From Emcibacter sp048269205 (lineage in GTDB: Bacteria > Pseudomonadota > Alphaproteobacteria > Sphingomonadales > Emcibacteraceae), in contig NZ_JBLXJC010000003.1 of assembly GCF_048269205.1 (NCBI RefSeq), forward strand, positions 186,001 to 250,000: a stretch of 64,000 nt of DNA, in the 5' to 3' direction. This document shows, piece after piece, positions 35,673-45,164 of the stretch. The notes beneath the pieces are model-generated. The model ran no database searches. It worked only from the letters and a program-made list of their open reading frames with translations, and was not told where the DNA came from. The stretch's first letter is position 1. Each line of letters opens with the position of its first letter. The translations under genes and the position numbers were made by a program.

Positions 35673-36863
35673 ATGAGCGAGAAACAAGCAGTCATGACAA
35701 ACGATAGCGAAACAGAAATTAAAAGAGCCTTTTCCCTGTCCCGGGACGAACGGACGGCGGTTCGGGAGTTCTTTGACGGTCTTTGCATCGAAAAGGAAAA
35801 ACCCGAAGCGGTCATTTTTTTCTGCTCTCCCGACTATGATACGGTCAAGCTGGAGAAAGAACTGAACAGGCAGTTCGGGGATATTCCCCTGATCGGCTGC
35901 ACCACTGCCGGAGAGATCACACCGGAAGGGTATCATGCCGGCTCTATCACCGGGGCAGTCCTCAGCCGCACTCATTTTACCTGCGTCAGCAAACGCTATG
36001 ACATGATCAGCAACTTCAATATCCAGGACGGTATCGAATTCGGCCGCAGCCTGAAACAACAGCTGAACAGGGTTGCAGACAATGCCAGCGGCTCCAACAG
36101 CTTCGCCTTCATGCTGATTGACGGCCTCAGCGGCGCCGAGGAACGGGTCACCGCCTCACTCGGCAGCGAGCTTGGGGAAATCAATCTGATCGGTGGCTCC
36201 ACCGCTGATGATTTCAAACTGAAGCAGACACAGATTTTTCACGACGGCCGCTTTCATACGGACAGCGCGGTCGTGGTCATGGTTCATACGGACCTGCCGT
36301 TCCAGGTTTCCTATACCCATCACTATGTGGCCAGCGACGCCAAGGCGGTCATCACCGAAGCTGACCCCATCACCCGGGAAGTCCTGGAAATCAACGGCCT
36401 GCCCGCCACCCGGGAATATGCCCGGCTGTGTGGAGTCGAGGAAAAAGACCTCGATATCGTGGTCGCCAGTAAACATCCGATCATGGTCAAGGTAGGCGGT
36501 ACCTATTTTTCCCGGGGCGTCATGGGCATCAATCACCAGAACCAAAGTATCAAGTTCGCCTGCGCCATCGACAAGGGGGTGGTCTGCAGTATTGCCCGCC
36601 CCGACGATCCGAAACAGAATCTGGAAAAGCTGTTCCGGGATATGGAAAATGAAATCGGTCCGCTGGCGCTGGTTATCGGCTGCGACTGTGCGGCCCGGAA
36701 GATGAATTTCCAGATCCAGGGCATCCTCGATGATATGTCGCAAATCTATGCGGCCAATAATGTGATCGGTTTTGCCTCCTTCGGGGAGCAGTTCAACAGC
36801 CTGCATATGAACAACTCCTTCTCCTGCGTTGCCATCGGCAGCAAGGCGCGCGCCCATGACTGA
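35673..36863 (+). CDS. FIST-domain sensor protein (NosP-like)
   Basis: 396 residues with FIST_N (GDIPLIGCTTAGEITPEGYHAGSI, INLIGGSTADDF) and FIST_C (FSRGVMGINHQN; NEIGPLALVIGCDCAARKM; IGFASFGEQFNSLHMNNSF). FIST proteins are soluble ligand sensors. The best-studied, NosP of Pseudomonas, is a haem/nitric oxide sensor that controls the hybrid kinase encoded next to it. Here the hybrid kinase gene overlaps this one by eight bases, so the same pairing is likely. Haem or NO binding cannot be confirmed. The start lacks a clear ribosome-binding site; ATG 21 bases later is an alternative. Confidence 0.87.
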   Translation: MSEKQAVMTNDSETEIKRAFSLSRDERTAVREFFDGLCIEKEKPEAVIFFCSPDYDTVKLEKELNRQFGDIPLIGCTTAGEITPEGYHAGSITGAVLSRTHFTCVSKRYDMISNFNIQDGIEFGRSLKQQLNRVADNASGSNSFAFMLIDGLSGAEERVTASLGSELGEINLIGGSTADDFKLKQTQIFHDGRFHTDSAVVVMVHTDLPFQVSYTHHYVASDAKAVITEADPITREVLEINGLPATREYARLCGVEEKDLDIVVASKHPIMVKVGGTYFSRGVMGINHQNQSIKFACAIDKGVVCSIARPDDPKQNLEKLFRDMENEIGPLALVIGCDCAARKMNFQIQGILDDMSQIYAANNVIGFASFGEQFNSLHMNNSFSCVAIGSKARAHD

Positions 36864-38265
36864 ACGACCAAGCCGCCTGACGGATAAGGAAATCGAACGC
36901 CTGGTGCTGGAAAACGCCCGGCTCAACAAAACCGTTCAGGCCCTGATGGAACGGGTCGAGAGGGATATGGACCAGCAGCGGGACAGCTTCTCCCTGTTCC
37001 AGACCGCCATTAACCTGGAAAAAACCGTGGAGCTGAGGACCCGGGAACTGAAAATCCTCAATGCCCGTCTCAGGGAAGAGCTGGATGTGCGCGAAAAGGT
37101 GGAAGATGCCCTGCGTATCGCCAAACAACAGGCCGAAGAGGCCAACCTCAGCAAAACCAAATTCCTGGCCACCGCCAGCCATGACCTGCGCCAGCCCCTC
37201 AACGCCGCCCGGCTGTTCCTGGAAACCCTGGAATCGGAAACCGACGACAAGAACCAGGAAACCGTCATGCGGATCAGCACCTCGCTGGATGCGCTGGACG
37301 ATCTGCTTGGTGTACTGCTCAATATTTCCCAGCTTGATGCCGGCGGGATCAAGCCGAGGTTTACTCATTTCCGGGTCCAGAACCTGCTGGACCGGATTGT
37401 GCCCGAATATATCAAGACCGGGGAAACCCGTGGCCTGAAAGTGAAGATGGTGCCCTGCGCCGCCGTCATCTATTCCGATGAAAGACTGCTGGAAACCATC
37501 ATCCGCAACTTCCTCAGCAACGCTGTCCGATATACCAAACAGGGGCGGATCCTGGTGGGATGCCGCCGCAGGGACAACGGTATCATGATCTGTGTCCATG
37601 ATACCGGCATCGGCATCCGCGAAGACAGGCTGGAGGCCATTTTCGAGGAGTTCACCCAGGTTCATGAAGACCGCAGCATCGGCACCCGGGGCATCGGTCT
37701 GGGTCTGTCCATCGTCGACCGCATCGCCCGTCTGCTCGGACTTCCGGTCCATGTCGCGTCCACCGAACAAAAGGGATCCAGATTCGCCGTTACCGTACCG
37801 ACAGGCAACGAGCAGGATATTCGTACCGGCGAAATCGACCGGCCGGCCGTCTCGACACTGCCGGAACTGGCCGGATCCCGGGTCATTGTGGTGATCGACA
37901 ATGACCCCCAGGTCCTGGAAGGTATGCAGGCCCTGCTCGGAAGCTGGGGATGCCAAACCGTGGCCGAGGCGTCGGCTGAGGCCTGCCTGGTCCGCCTGAT
38001 TGGAAACGACCAGGAACCGGCCATGATCATCGCCGACTATCATCTGGACGGCGGACTCACCGGCCTGGATGCTGCCACAGAAGTCCAGGCGGAATTTGAA
38101 AATTCTCTGCCTGTGCTGATCATTACCAGCGACCGGGACAAGGATCTTGCCGACCACATCGCCCGTCAGGACATTCCCCTGCTGTACAAGCCGGTCAAAC
38201 CGGCCCGGCTGTCCAGCCTGATCAGCCACGCCCTGAGCGAACCGCAGACCCGTCGTCCGGACTGA
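36856..38265 (+). CDS. Hybrid histidine kinase-response regulator, NahK/ErcS-like
   Basis: 469 residues. An N-terminal coiled coil (about 10-100) has no PAS or membrane segment. Then come HisKA with H109 (TASHDLRQPLNAARLF), HATPase_c with N222 (NFLSNAVRYT), DTGIGI and GIGLGLSIV, and a C-terminal receiver with D394 (IIADYHLDGG). The protein lacks its own sensor, so the overlapping FIST gene presumably supplies the signal. The start at 36856 overlaps the FIST stop. It ends directly against the convergent response-regulator gene. Confidence 0.93.
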   Translation: MTERPSRLTDKEIERLVLENARLNKTVQALMERVERDMDQQRDSFSLFQTAINLEKTVELRTRELKILNARLREELDVREKVEDALRIAKQQAEEANLSKTKFLATASHDLRQPLNAARLFLETLESETDDKNQETVMRISTSLDALDDLLGVLLNISQLDAGGIKPRFTHFRVQNLLDRIVPEYIKTGETRGLKVKMVPCAAVIYSDERLLETIIRNFLSNAVRYTKQGRILVGCRRRDNGIMICVHDTGIGIREDRLEAIFEEFTQVHEDRSIGTRGIGLGLSIVDRIARLLGLPVHVASTEQKGSRFAVTVPTGNEQDIRTGEIDRPAVSTLPELAGSRVIVVIDNDPQVLEGMQALLGSWGCQTVAEASAEACLVRLIGNDQEPAMIIADYHLDGGLTGLDAATEVQAEFENSLPVLIITSDRDKDLADHIARQDIPLLYKPVKPARLSSLISHALSEPQTRRPD

Positions 38266-38937
38266 TCAGGATTCAGCGATCAGGTTCTTGGCTGCAATCA
38301 CCGCCTGAAGACGGTTATTCACCTGCAGCTTGCGAAGGATGGCGGAAACATGGGCCTTCACGGTGATTTCCGAGATCTCGAGTTCAAAGGCAATCACCTT
38401 GTTGGGCTTGCCTTCCGCCAGTAGTTCGAGAACCGCCATTTGCCGGGGGGTAAGACTGGCCTTCTCCGCGTCCATAACAGGCGCTGCGGCGCCGGGACCC
38501 GGAGCGGGTTCGGGGGAACGGCCTCCCCCCCTTCCCAGGGCCTGGGACGGAATATAGCTGTTGCCGCTGCGCACAAGTCTCAACGCGTTGCGCATCACTT
38601 CCCGGGAAGACGACTTGGGCAGATAACCCATAGCGCCATAGGAGAAACTCTCCCGCACCGTTTCATCATGATCGGTGGAGGAAACAATAACGATGGGTGT
38701 GGCCGGCAACTTGTTCCGCAGGCTGATCAGACAGGAAAATCCCTCGGCGCCGGGCAGCAAAAGATCAAGCAGAATCATATCGAAGATGTCGCCGGCATCG
38801 GTCGCCTCCAGGGTTTCGGACGCGCTGCAGACTTCGACACAGTCCACCTCGTCTTCATAGACAGAGCGTACAATATCGCCCAACGCTTCCCTGAACAGCG
38901 GGTGATCGTCCGCGATCAGTACCCTGCTTTCCGTCAT
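38266..38937 (-). CDS. NarL/LuxR-type response regulator
   Basis: 223 residues: a receiver with the phosphoacceptor D58 (MILLDLLLPGAEG), a Gly/Pro/Ala-rich linker (about 135-150), and a LuxR-type helix-turn-helix (LTPRQMAVLELLAEGKPNKVIAFELEISEITVKAHVSAIL). Convergent with the hybrid kinase; the two stop codons are adjacent. A three-part FIST/kinase/regulator circuit is the obvious reading. It resembles regulators of alcohol oxidation such as EraR/ExaE, so its targets may include periplasmic dehydrogenases, which is inference. Confidence 0.9.
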   Translation of the reverse strand: MTESRVLIADDHPLFREALGDIVRSVYEDEVDCVEVCSASETLEATDAGDIFDMILLDLLLPGAEGFSCLISLRNKLPATPIVIVSSTDHDETVRESFSYGAMGYLPKSSSREVMRNALRLVRSGNSYIPSQALGRGGGRSPEPAPGPGAAAPVMDAEKASLTPRQMAVLELLAEGKPNKVIAFELEISEITVKAHVSAILRKLQVNNRLQAVIAAKNLIAES

Positions 38938-38984
38938 ACCTGCTTCCCGACTGTTAAATCCTCACGGGGGGAGCTTACGTTATT

Positions 38985-40616
38985 CTAGTCACGCAAACAA
39001 TCCTTATAGGTTTCGCGCAGGGTGATTTTCTTGATTTTCCCGGTCGCCGTCAGGGGCATTTCATCGACAAAAAAGACCCGGTCCGGCATCCACCATTTGG
39101 CGATCTTGCCATCAAGGAATTCCAGGATTTCCTCTTCCGTCGGCGCCATGCCCGGCGCCGCACGAATAACCAGGACGGGACGCTCCTCCCATTTGGGATG
39201 ATAGACCCCCACAACACCGGCCTGCAGGACCTTGGGATGCCCCACGGCCAGGTTTTCGACATCGATGGAGCTGATCCATTCGCCGCCGGATTTGATCACA
39301 TCCTTGGCCCGGTCGGTGATCTTGATATAGCCGTACCGGTCCAGGGTCACCACATCCCCGGTCGGGAACCAGCCGTCCGCATCCAGAAGATCGCCGCCTT
39401 CGCCGCGGAAATATTCCGCCACAACCCAGGGGCCGCGGACCCAGAGATCGCCGTAGGTTTCCCCGTCCCGGGGCACAGGATTGCCCTGGTCGTCAACCAC
39501 CTTGACCTCAAGGCCGTACTGCACCCGGCCCTGTTTGCTGAGGACCTGCTCTTTCTGGTCTTGCTGCAGCTTATCCACCTCCGGTGTGGAACTGGCCACC
39601 GTTCCCAGCGGACTGGTTTCCGTCATGCCCCAGAGCTGCAACACCCTGACGCCATAGCTGTCGAGAAACTTTTCCGTCATGGCCCGGGGAACGGCCGAAC
39701 CGCCGATCATGGTACGGCTGAGGCTGTCCACCCGCTTGCCCGTTTCCTCCAGATACTGGAACAGCATGGTAAAGACCGTGGGCACGGCGCAGGAGAAGGT
39801 GACCCCCTCGCTCTCAACCAGGTCCTGGATGCTTTCCCCGTCCATTTTCGGTCCCGGGAATACCAGTTTGGCGCCGAGCATGGGGGCGATATAGGCCAGA
39901 CCCCAGGCATTGCCGTGATACATGGGCGCTATGGGCATGATCACATCATAGACCGACAGGCCGAAAGCGCTGTTCTGGGCCGCCGCCATGGCGTGAATGA
40001 TGGTCGAGCGATGGGAATAGAGCACTCCCTTGGGATTTCCTGTTGTTCCGGATGTGTAACAAAGAGACGAGGCGCTCCGCTCGTCAAATTCCGGCCACTC
40101 CAGTTCCTCACTCGCATCGGCGATAAGCTCCTCATAACAAAGGACATTCTCTAAGCTTGTTTCCGGCATATGCTCCCGATCGGTAAGGATCACGATCCCT
40201 TCCACATGGCGAAAGGAGGCCGCCAGCTTCTCAACCATGGGCACAAAATCCAGGTCGACAAAAAGATAACGGCCCTGACCGTGATTGACGATATAGCTGA
40301 TCTGCTCCTCGAACAGGCGCGGATTAGCCGTATGCAGTGCACAGCCGATGCCGGACACCCCGTAAAAAAGTTCAAAATGGCGATGGGTCGTCCAGGCCAG
40401 GGTGGCAATCCGGTCGCCGGATTTAACCCCCAATGTGCCGGTCAGGGCATTGGCCAGCTTTTTGGCCCTCCTTTCCGCCTCGGCGTAGGTATAGCGATGA
40501 ATTGGCCCCTCAACGGTCCGCGTGACGATTTCGGTCGTGCCGTGATATTCCGCTGCGTAACGGATCAGGGAAGAAATCATCAGCTCGTTCTGCTGCATCA
40601 GTCCCGGTATGGTCAT
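38985..40616 (-). CDS. Medium/long-chain acyl-CoA ligase (AMP-forming)
   Basis: 543 residues, adenylate-forming family. Motifs are CYTSGTTGNPKGVLYSH, MYHGNAWGLAYIAPMLGAK, LWGMTETSPLG, GWFPTGDVVTLDRYGY, DRAKDVIKSGGEWIS and the catalytic lysine in LTATGKIKKITLRE. The architecture resembles AlkK-type medium-chain fatty acid or aromatic acid ligases. It is followed, 23 bp away on the same strand, by another such ligase upstream of it, so the two form an operon. The substrate is not determinable. Confidence 0.88.
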   Translation of the reverse strand: MTIPGLMQQNELMISSLIRYAAEYHGTTEIVTRTVEGPIHRYTYAEAERRAKKLANALTGTLGVKSGDRIATLAWTTHRHFELFYGVSGIGCALHTANPRLFEEQISYIVNHGQGRYLFVDLDFVPMVEKLAASFRHVEGIVILTDREHMPETSLENVLCYEELIADASEELEWPEFDERSASSLCYTSGTTGNPKGVLYSHRSTIIHAMAAAQNSAFGLSVYDVIMPIAPMYHGNAWGLAYIAPMLGAKLVFPGPKMDGESIQDLVESEGVTFSCAVPTVFTMLFQYLEETGKRVDSLSRTMIGGSAVPRAMTEKFLDSYGVRVLQLWGMTETSPLGTVASSTPEVDKLQQDQKEQVLSKQGRVQYGLEVKVVDDQGNPVPRDGETYGDLWVRGPWVVAEYFRGEGGDLLDADGWFPTGDVVTLDRYGYIKITDRAKDVIKSGGEWISSIDVENLAVGHPKVLQAGVVGVYHPKWEERPVLVIRAAPGMAPTEEEILEFLDGKIAKWWMPDRVFFVDEMPLTATGKIKKITLRETYKDCLRD

Positions 40617-40639
40617 CTTGATACTCCTGTGGCCTGCGG

Positions 40640-42334
40640 TCAGGCGGTTTTCTGTTCCCTGAGGCCCAGGTCTTCCATCATTTGATCACGCATGATGAAT
40701 TTCTGAATCTTGCCGGTCACGGTCATGGGGAACTCGTCGACAAAGCGGATATAACGGGGAACCTTGTAATGGGCGATCTGGCCGGAACAGAATTCTTTTA
40801 TCTCTTCTTCGCTGGCCTCCAGGCCCTCCTTGAGGCAGATCCAGGCGCAAAGTTCCTCGCCGAACCTGTCGTCGGGCACGCCGAACACCTGCACGTCGAG
40901 GATTTTTTCGTGCCGGTAGAGGAATTCCTCAATCTCCCGGGGATAGATATTCTCGCCGCCGCGGATCACCATATCCTTGACCCGGCCGACGATATTGCAG
41001 TAACCGTCCTCGTCCAGGGTGGCAAGGTCGCCGGTGTGCATCCAGCCGGCCTCGTCAATGGCTTCGTCCGTGCGCTCCGGATCGGCCCAGTAACCTTTCA
41101 TGACGCTGTAGCCCCGGGTCAAAAGTTCACCCTGCACCCCGGCCGGGGTGACCTGGCCCTGCTCGTCCACGACCTTGACCTCCACATGGGGATGGATACG
41201 GCCGACGGTGGAGACGCGCTTTTCCAGGCTGTCGTCCCGGCTCGACTGAAAACTCACGGGGCTGGTTTCGGTCATACCGTAAGCGATGGTCACTTCCGAC
41301 ATATACAGCTGGGAGACCACCCGCTTCATCACCTCGATGGGGCAGGAAGCTCCGGCCATGATGCCGGTGCGAAGGCTTGATAGATCAAAACTTTCCCGTT
41401 CCGGATGATCCAGCTCGGCGATAAACATGGTCGGCACCCCGTGCAGGGCGGTGCATTTCTCCGCCGCCACCGCCTTCAGGGTCAGCAGCGGATCGAACCC
41501 GTCGTTGGGATAAACCATGCAGGAGCCGTGGGTGACACAGGTCAGATTGCTCATGACCATGCCGAAACAATGATAGAGCGGCACCGGAATACAGAGCCGG
41601 TCCTGCTCGGTAAAATTCATCGCCTCGCCGACGAAATAACCGTTGTTGAGGATGTTGAAATGGCTCAGCGTCGCCCCCTTGGGTGAGCCGGTGGTGCCGC
41701 TGGTGAACTGGATGTTGATGGCGTCATCGGGATCGAGCACCGTTTTCAGTTCCTCCAGCCGCTGAAAATGACTGTCATCGGCCAGGGAGGCGATGTCGGC
41801 AAAATTAAAGCAGCCGGGTGTTTTCTCTTCCCCCAGCCGGATCACCGCCTCAAGCTCCGGCAGCCGTTTGGCCTTGAGCGCACCCGGTTTGCAGGTCGCA
41901 AGTTCCGGCGCCAGATCATTAATCATGGCCATATAATCACTGCTCTTGAAGCTGGCCGCGGTGACCAGCGCCCGGCAGCCCACCTTGTTCAGCACATATT
42001 CCAGTTCCGCCCGGCGGTAGGCCGGGTTGATGTTAACCTGGATAATCCCGGCCTTTGCTGTGGCGAACTGGGTTATGACCCATTCGGCGCAGTTGGGCGC
42101 CCACACCCCGACACGGTCGCCGGGCTCAAAGCCCAGCGCCAGAAGACCTGCGGCAAAGTCATCAACCTGTTTTGAAAACTCGCTGTAGGTCCAGCGAATA
42201 TCCTGGTGACAGACCACCAGTGCCTCCCGGTCACCATACAGCTCAACCGCCTCGTCAAAGGCCTCGCCAATGGTTTGATACCTGAGCGGCTTGTCGGAAA
42301 TCCCGTTGACGTAGCTTTTTGCAAGCTTTTGCAT
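40640..42334 (-). CDS. AMP-binding acyl-CoA synthetase
   Basis: 564 residues. Motifs are QFTSGTTGSPKGATLSH, PLYHCFGMVMSNL, AYGMTETSPVSF, GWMHTGDLATLDEDGY, RVKDMVIRGGENIYP and PMTVTGKIQKF. It belongs to the fatty acyl-CoA synthetase 2/FadD3-like group, often used in branched-chain, steroid or fatty acid breakdown. I placed the start at the ATG 9 bases after GGAGG (MQKLAKSYVNG) rather than at a GTG five codons earlier. First gene of the two-ligase unit. Confidence 0.87.
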   Translation of the reverse strand: MQKLAKSYVNGISDKPLRYQTIGEAFDEAVELYGDREALVVCHQDIRWTYSEFSKQVDDFAAGLLALGFEPGDRVGVWAPNCAEWVITQFATAKAGIIQVNINPAYRRAELEYVLNKVGCRALVTAASFKSSDYMAMINDLAPELATCKPGALKAKRLPELEAVIRLGEEKTPGCFNFADIASLADDSHFQRLEELKTVLDPDDAINIQFTSGTTGSPKGATLSHFNILNNGYFVGEAMNFTEQDRLCIPVPLYHCFGMVMSNLTCVTHGSCMVYPNDGFDPLLTLKAVAAEKCTALHGVPTMFIAELDHPERESFDLSSLRTGIMAGASCPIEVMKRVVSQLYMSEVTIAYGMTETSPVSFQSSRDDSLEKRVSTVGRIHPHVEVKVVDEQGQVTPAGVQGELLTRGYSVMKGYWADPERTDEAIDEAGWMHTGDLATLDEDGYCNIVGRVKDMVIRGGENIYPREIEEFLYRHEKILDVQVFGVPDDRFGEELCAWICLKEGLEASEEEIKEFCSGQIAHYKVPRYIRFVDEFPMTVTGKIQKFIMRDQMMEDLGLREQKTA

Positions 42335-42532
42335 CTTATATACCTCCACTATAGACTGGAATTCTAGCCTCTCGGGCGCCGCCGGTCCATAGGACCAAGG
42401 GTTAGACTCCCTCGCCGGGAAACATCATTCTTTAGTATCAGATCATAAATCGGCCTGCAGATGACCCGCTTATTGATCTTTTTGGTCCGGGGACAGTATA
42501 ACAAGGCCGGACAAACCTGAAAAAGAGTGCAG

Positions 42533-43000
42533 ATGACAGACGCCAAAAAGATATCCATTTACATCGACGCCGATGCCTGCCCGGTCAAGGAGGAGGCGCT
42601 GAAAGTCGCCTATCGCCACGGGCTACCGACCTTTCTGGTCAGCAATCAATGGCTCAGGATAGAAGTGGGGCCGCAAGTACAAAAGATTGTTGTGTCAGAC
42701 GGTGCCGACGCCGCCGACGACTGGATCGCAGAGCATATTACCGAAAAAGATATCGGCATTACCGCAGACATTCCGCTCGCCAAACGATGCCTGGACAAGG
42801 GGGCAACAGCCCTGGGCCCAACCGGCAGGCTTTTCTCCGAAGAAAACATCGGCATGGCCATGGCCATGCGCGACCTGAATGCCCACAGACGGGAGACCGG
42901 TGAAAGCCGGGGATTGAACCCCACCTTCAGCAAGGCTGACCGCTCAAAATTTCTCGAAATGCTGGAAAAAATCGTACAGGAGAAACTGCGCGCGCCCTGA
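42533..43000 (+). CDS. yaiI: YaiI/YqxD family protein (UPF0178, DUF188)
   Basis: 155 residues with the family start IYIDADACPVKEEALKVAYRH, then VVSDGADAADDWIAEHI and DIPLAKRCLDKGATALGPTGRLF. The fold is PIN-like with conserved acidic residues (DADACP, DGADAADDWI), suggesting a nuclease-type role, but function is unproven. A GTG two codons upstream is an alternative start. It stands alone; the convergent MarR gene ends one base beyond its stop. Confidence 0.9.
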   Translation: MTDAKKISIYIDADACPVKEEALKVAYRHGLPTFLVSNQWLRIEVGPQVQKIVVSDGADAADDWIAEHITEKDIGITADIPLAKRCLDKGATALGPTGRLFSEENIGMAMAMRDLNAHRRETGESRGLNPTFSKADRSKFLEMLEKIVQEKLRAP

Positions 43001-43001
43001 C

Positions 43002-43442
43002 CTATTCCATCCGCTCGATCAGTGTGCGCAGCACACGCTTGAGGACCTCTTCCTCTTCCGCGCTGTAAGACTTGAGGATCTGCGCCTCATGCTCTTTTGA
43101 TTTCAGCAAAAGGTCGGAGACCATGTCCCGGCCTTTGTCGGTAATACGGATCAGGGTGGAGCGCCGGTCATTGGGCGCATTATGCCGCTTAACCAGATTA
43201 TCCGCCTCCATCCGGTCCAGGATCTTGGTCAGGGTCGGCTGTTTCATCAATACCGCATTGGCGAGCTTGCCGATGGGCATTTCCCCGCCGTCGCTGAGCG
43301 CCGCCAGAATACGCCAGCGCCCGCGATCAAGGCCGGTATCTTTGAGCACTGGCGTGAAGTCCTCCGCCACCAGATGGCTGGCCCGGGCCAGCAGGTGGGA
43401 AAGATAATCATCAAGGAAACCTGACTGCATGGGTTTGTCCAT
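43002..43442 (-). CDS. MarR-family regulator, divergent from the Rieske/CoA-ligase operon
   Basis: 146 residues with a winged helix-turn-helix (GEMPIGKLANAVLMKQPTLTKILDRMEADNLVKRHNAPNDRRST). The adjacent intergenic region has a perfect 14-bp palindrome (43455-43468), 12 bp from this start codon, so a repressor of both this gene and the divergent catabolic operon is likely. The auxin-degradation locus (iad) of Variovorax is also controlled by a MarR protein, which fits the proposed function of the operon. Confidence 0.9.
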   Translation of the reverse strand: MDKPMQSGFLDDYLSHLLARASHLVAEDFTPVLKDTGLDRGRWRILAALSDGGEMPIGKLANAVLMKQPTLTKILDRMEADNLVKRHNAPNDRRSTLIRITDKGRDMVSDLLLKSKEHEAQILKSYSAEEEEVLKRVLRTLIERME

Positions 43443-43454
43443 TACATACCTTTG

Positions 43455-43468
43455 TATGAAATTTCATA
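43455..43468. promoter_or_regulatory. Palindrome TATGAAATTTCATA, probable MarR operator
   Basis: A perfect 14-bp dyad in the 89 bp between the divergent MarR gene and the CoA-ligase operon. Further ATAC/GTAT half-sites flank it. Position and symmetry are typical for a MarR dimer. Confidence 0.65.
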
Positions 43469-43531
43469 ATTTTACTTTTCATGTATTTTAGCCTGTGTTA
43501 GGCTTCTTGTCTATTGATTCAGGGAAATAAA

Positions 43532-45154
43532 ATGAAAACTGTTTACGACGTTTTTGCAAAAGCGGTGAAAGACCATGGCGACCGCCCCTTTGTCCATATC
43601 CCCCTGTCGGCGGCAAAAGGCTATAGCGCAACTGACGTAGATTACACATATGAGGAGGCCGCACGGGAAATAGAGTTGCGCCGCACGGCCTATGAAAGAG
43701 CCGGATATGGTGTCGGTCACCGGATCGCTATTTTGCTTGAAAACCGGGCCGACTTTTTCTTTCACTGGCTGGCGCTGAACGCGCTCGGTGTCGGTATTGT
43801 GCCCTTGAACGGCGAAGCCAGCCCCCAGGATCTGCAGTATATTATCTATCACGGTGATGCGGACCTTGTGGTCTCGCTACCGGAAAAAATCGCCCTTGTA
43901 CGGGAAGCCGTCGAACTGGAACAAGATGCCCCCCACCTGCCGATCTGTGCGTCCGACCTCAATGACCTGCCCGGCGCGCGCAGGCCGGCCCTCGACCTGA
44001 TCCCGGATACCGCCAGCGAATGCGCCATGCTCTTTACCTCCGGCAGCACCGGCCAGCCCAAGGGCTGCGTTCTCAGCAATGAATATTTCATCGCCTTTGG
44101 CGACTGGTACCGCAATGTGGGTGGTTATTGTGAGCTGAAACCTGGCGAAGACCGGCTTCTGACCCCGCTGCCGCTGGTGCATATGAATGCGCTGGCCTGT
44201 TCCACCATGGGCATGATGGCGGTTGGCGGCTGTATTATCCAGCTCGACCGTTTCCATCCGGGTAGCTGGTGGGACAGCGTGCGCGAGACCGGCGCCACTA
44301 TCGTGCATTACCTGGGTGTTTTGCCGGCGATCCTGCTGAATATGGAGGCAAGCGCCAAGGACAAGGCCCATGACGTGCGTTTCGGTTTTGGCGCCGGAGT
44401 CAATCCCAAGCATCATGCCGCCTTTGAAGATCGCTTCGGCTTTCCCCTGATCGAGGCATGGGCCATGACCGAATCCGGGTGCGGCGGCTGCATCATCGCC
44501 AGCCATGAACCCCGCCATGTGGGAGAGTGTTGTTTCGGGCGCGCCACGGATGATGTGATCTACCGGCTTGTGGATGACGAAGGCAATGATGTGGAACCGG
44601 GCGCCCCCGGCGAACTGCTGGTCAAGGCGGCGGGCGAAAACCCGCGCTACGGCTATTTCGATCATTATTACAAGAATAGCGCCGCGACAGAAGAAACCTG
44701 GGAAGGCGGCTGGCTGCATACCGGCGATGTGGTCCGCGAAGGCCCCGACAAGTCGCTCTATTTTGTTGACCGTAAAAAGAATGTGATCCGCCGCAGCGGC
44801 GAGAATATCTCCGCCCTGGAAGTGGAAACCATCCTGTCCCAGGATCCTGCTGTGGAAGGGGTCGCGGTCGCCCCGGTCTATGACGAGATGCGCGGCGATG
44901 AGGTCATGGCCCTGATCGTGGCCAAGGCGGGTGGAACAGCTGATGACGCTCTGGCCCGGGAAATTTTTGACCGCTCCATGGAACAGCTGACCTATTACAA
45001 GACCCCGGGATATATCGCCTTCATCGCGGAACTGCCGCTGACGGCGTCGAAAAAACTCAAACGCGGTGATGTAAAGACGCTTTGTGCTAAACTTGTGGAA
45101 ACGGGCGAGGCCATAGACCTACGTTCCCTCAAGAAAAGACCAAAGAAAGGCTAG
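43532..45154 (+). CDS. AMP-forming CoA ligase of the proposed indole-acetate operon
   Basis: 540 residues, adenylate-forming. Motifs are MLFTSGSTGQPKGCVLSNEY, LVHMNALACSTMGMMAVGG, EAWAMTESGCGG, GGWLHTGDVVREG, DRKKNVIRRSGENISALEVE and the late lysine in LTASKKLKRGDV. It resembles carnitine/crotonobetaine or cyclic-acid ligases (CaiC-like). First gene of the operon ligase, thiolase-like, DUF35, SDR, Rieske alpha, Rieske beta; start ATG after AGGGA. A CoA ester of an oxidised indole-acetic acid is the proposed product, as inference. Confidence 0.87.
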   Translation: MKTVYDVFAKAVKDHGDRPFVHIPLSAAKGYSATDVDYTYEEAAREIELRRTAYERAGYGVGHRIAILLENRADFFFHWLALNALGVGIVPLNGEASPQDLQYIIYHGDADLVVSLPEKIALVREAVELEQDAPHLPICASDLNDLPGARRPALDLIPDTASECAMLFTSGSTGQPKGCVLSNEYFIAFGDWYRNVGGYCELKPGEDRLLTPLPLVHMNALACSTMGMMAVGGCIIQLDRFHPGSWWDSVRETGATIVHYLGVLPAILLNMEASAKDKAHDVRFGFGAGVNPKHHAAFEDRFGFPLIEAWAMTESGCGGCIIASHEPRHVGECCFGRATDDVIYRLVDDEGNDVEPGAPGELLVKAAGENPRYGYFDHYYKNSAATEETWEGGWLHTGDVVREGPDKSLYFVDRKKNVIRRSGENISALEVETILSQDPAVEGVAVAPVYDEMRGDEVMALIVAKAGGTADDALAREIFDRSMEQLTYYKTPGYIAFIAELPLTASKKLKRGDVKTLCAKLVETGEAIDLRSLKKRPKKG

Positions 45155-45164
45155 AGGCGGCTTT

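Noticed and set aside
36793..38229. Long minus-strand frame opposite the hybrid kinase
   Set aside because: The plus-strand frame has all kinase and receiver motifs; the opposite frame is an artefact of codon bias.
42384..42396. GGTCC-N3-GGACC dyad in the gap between the acyl-CoA ligase and yaiI genes
   Set aside because: Short, isolated, without T-run or second copy; no role can be argued.
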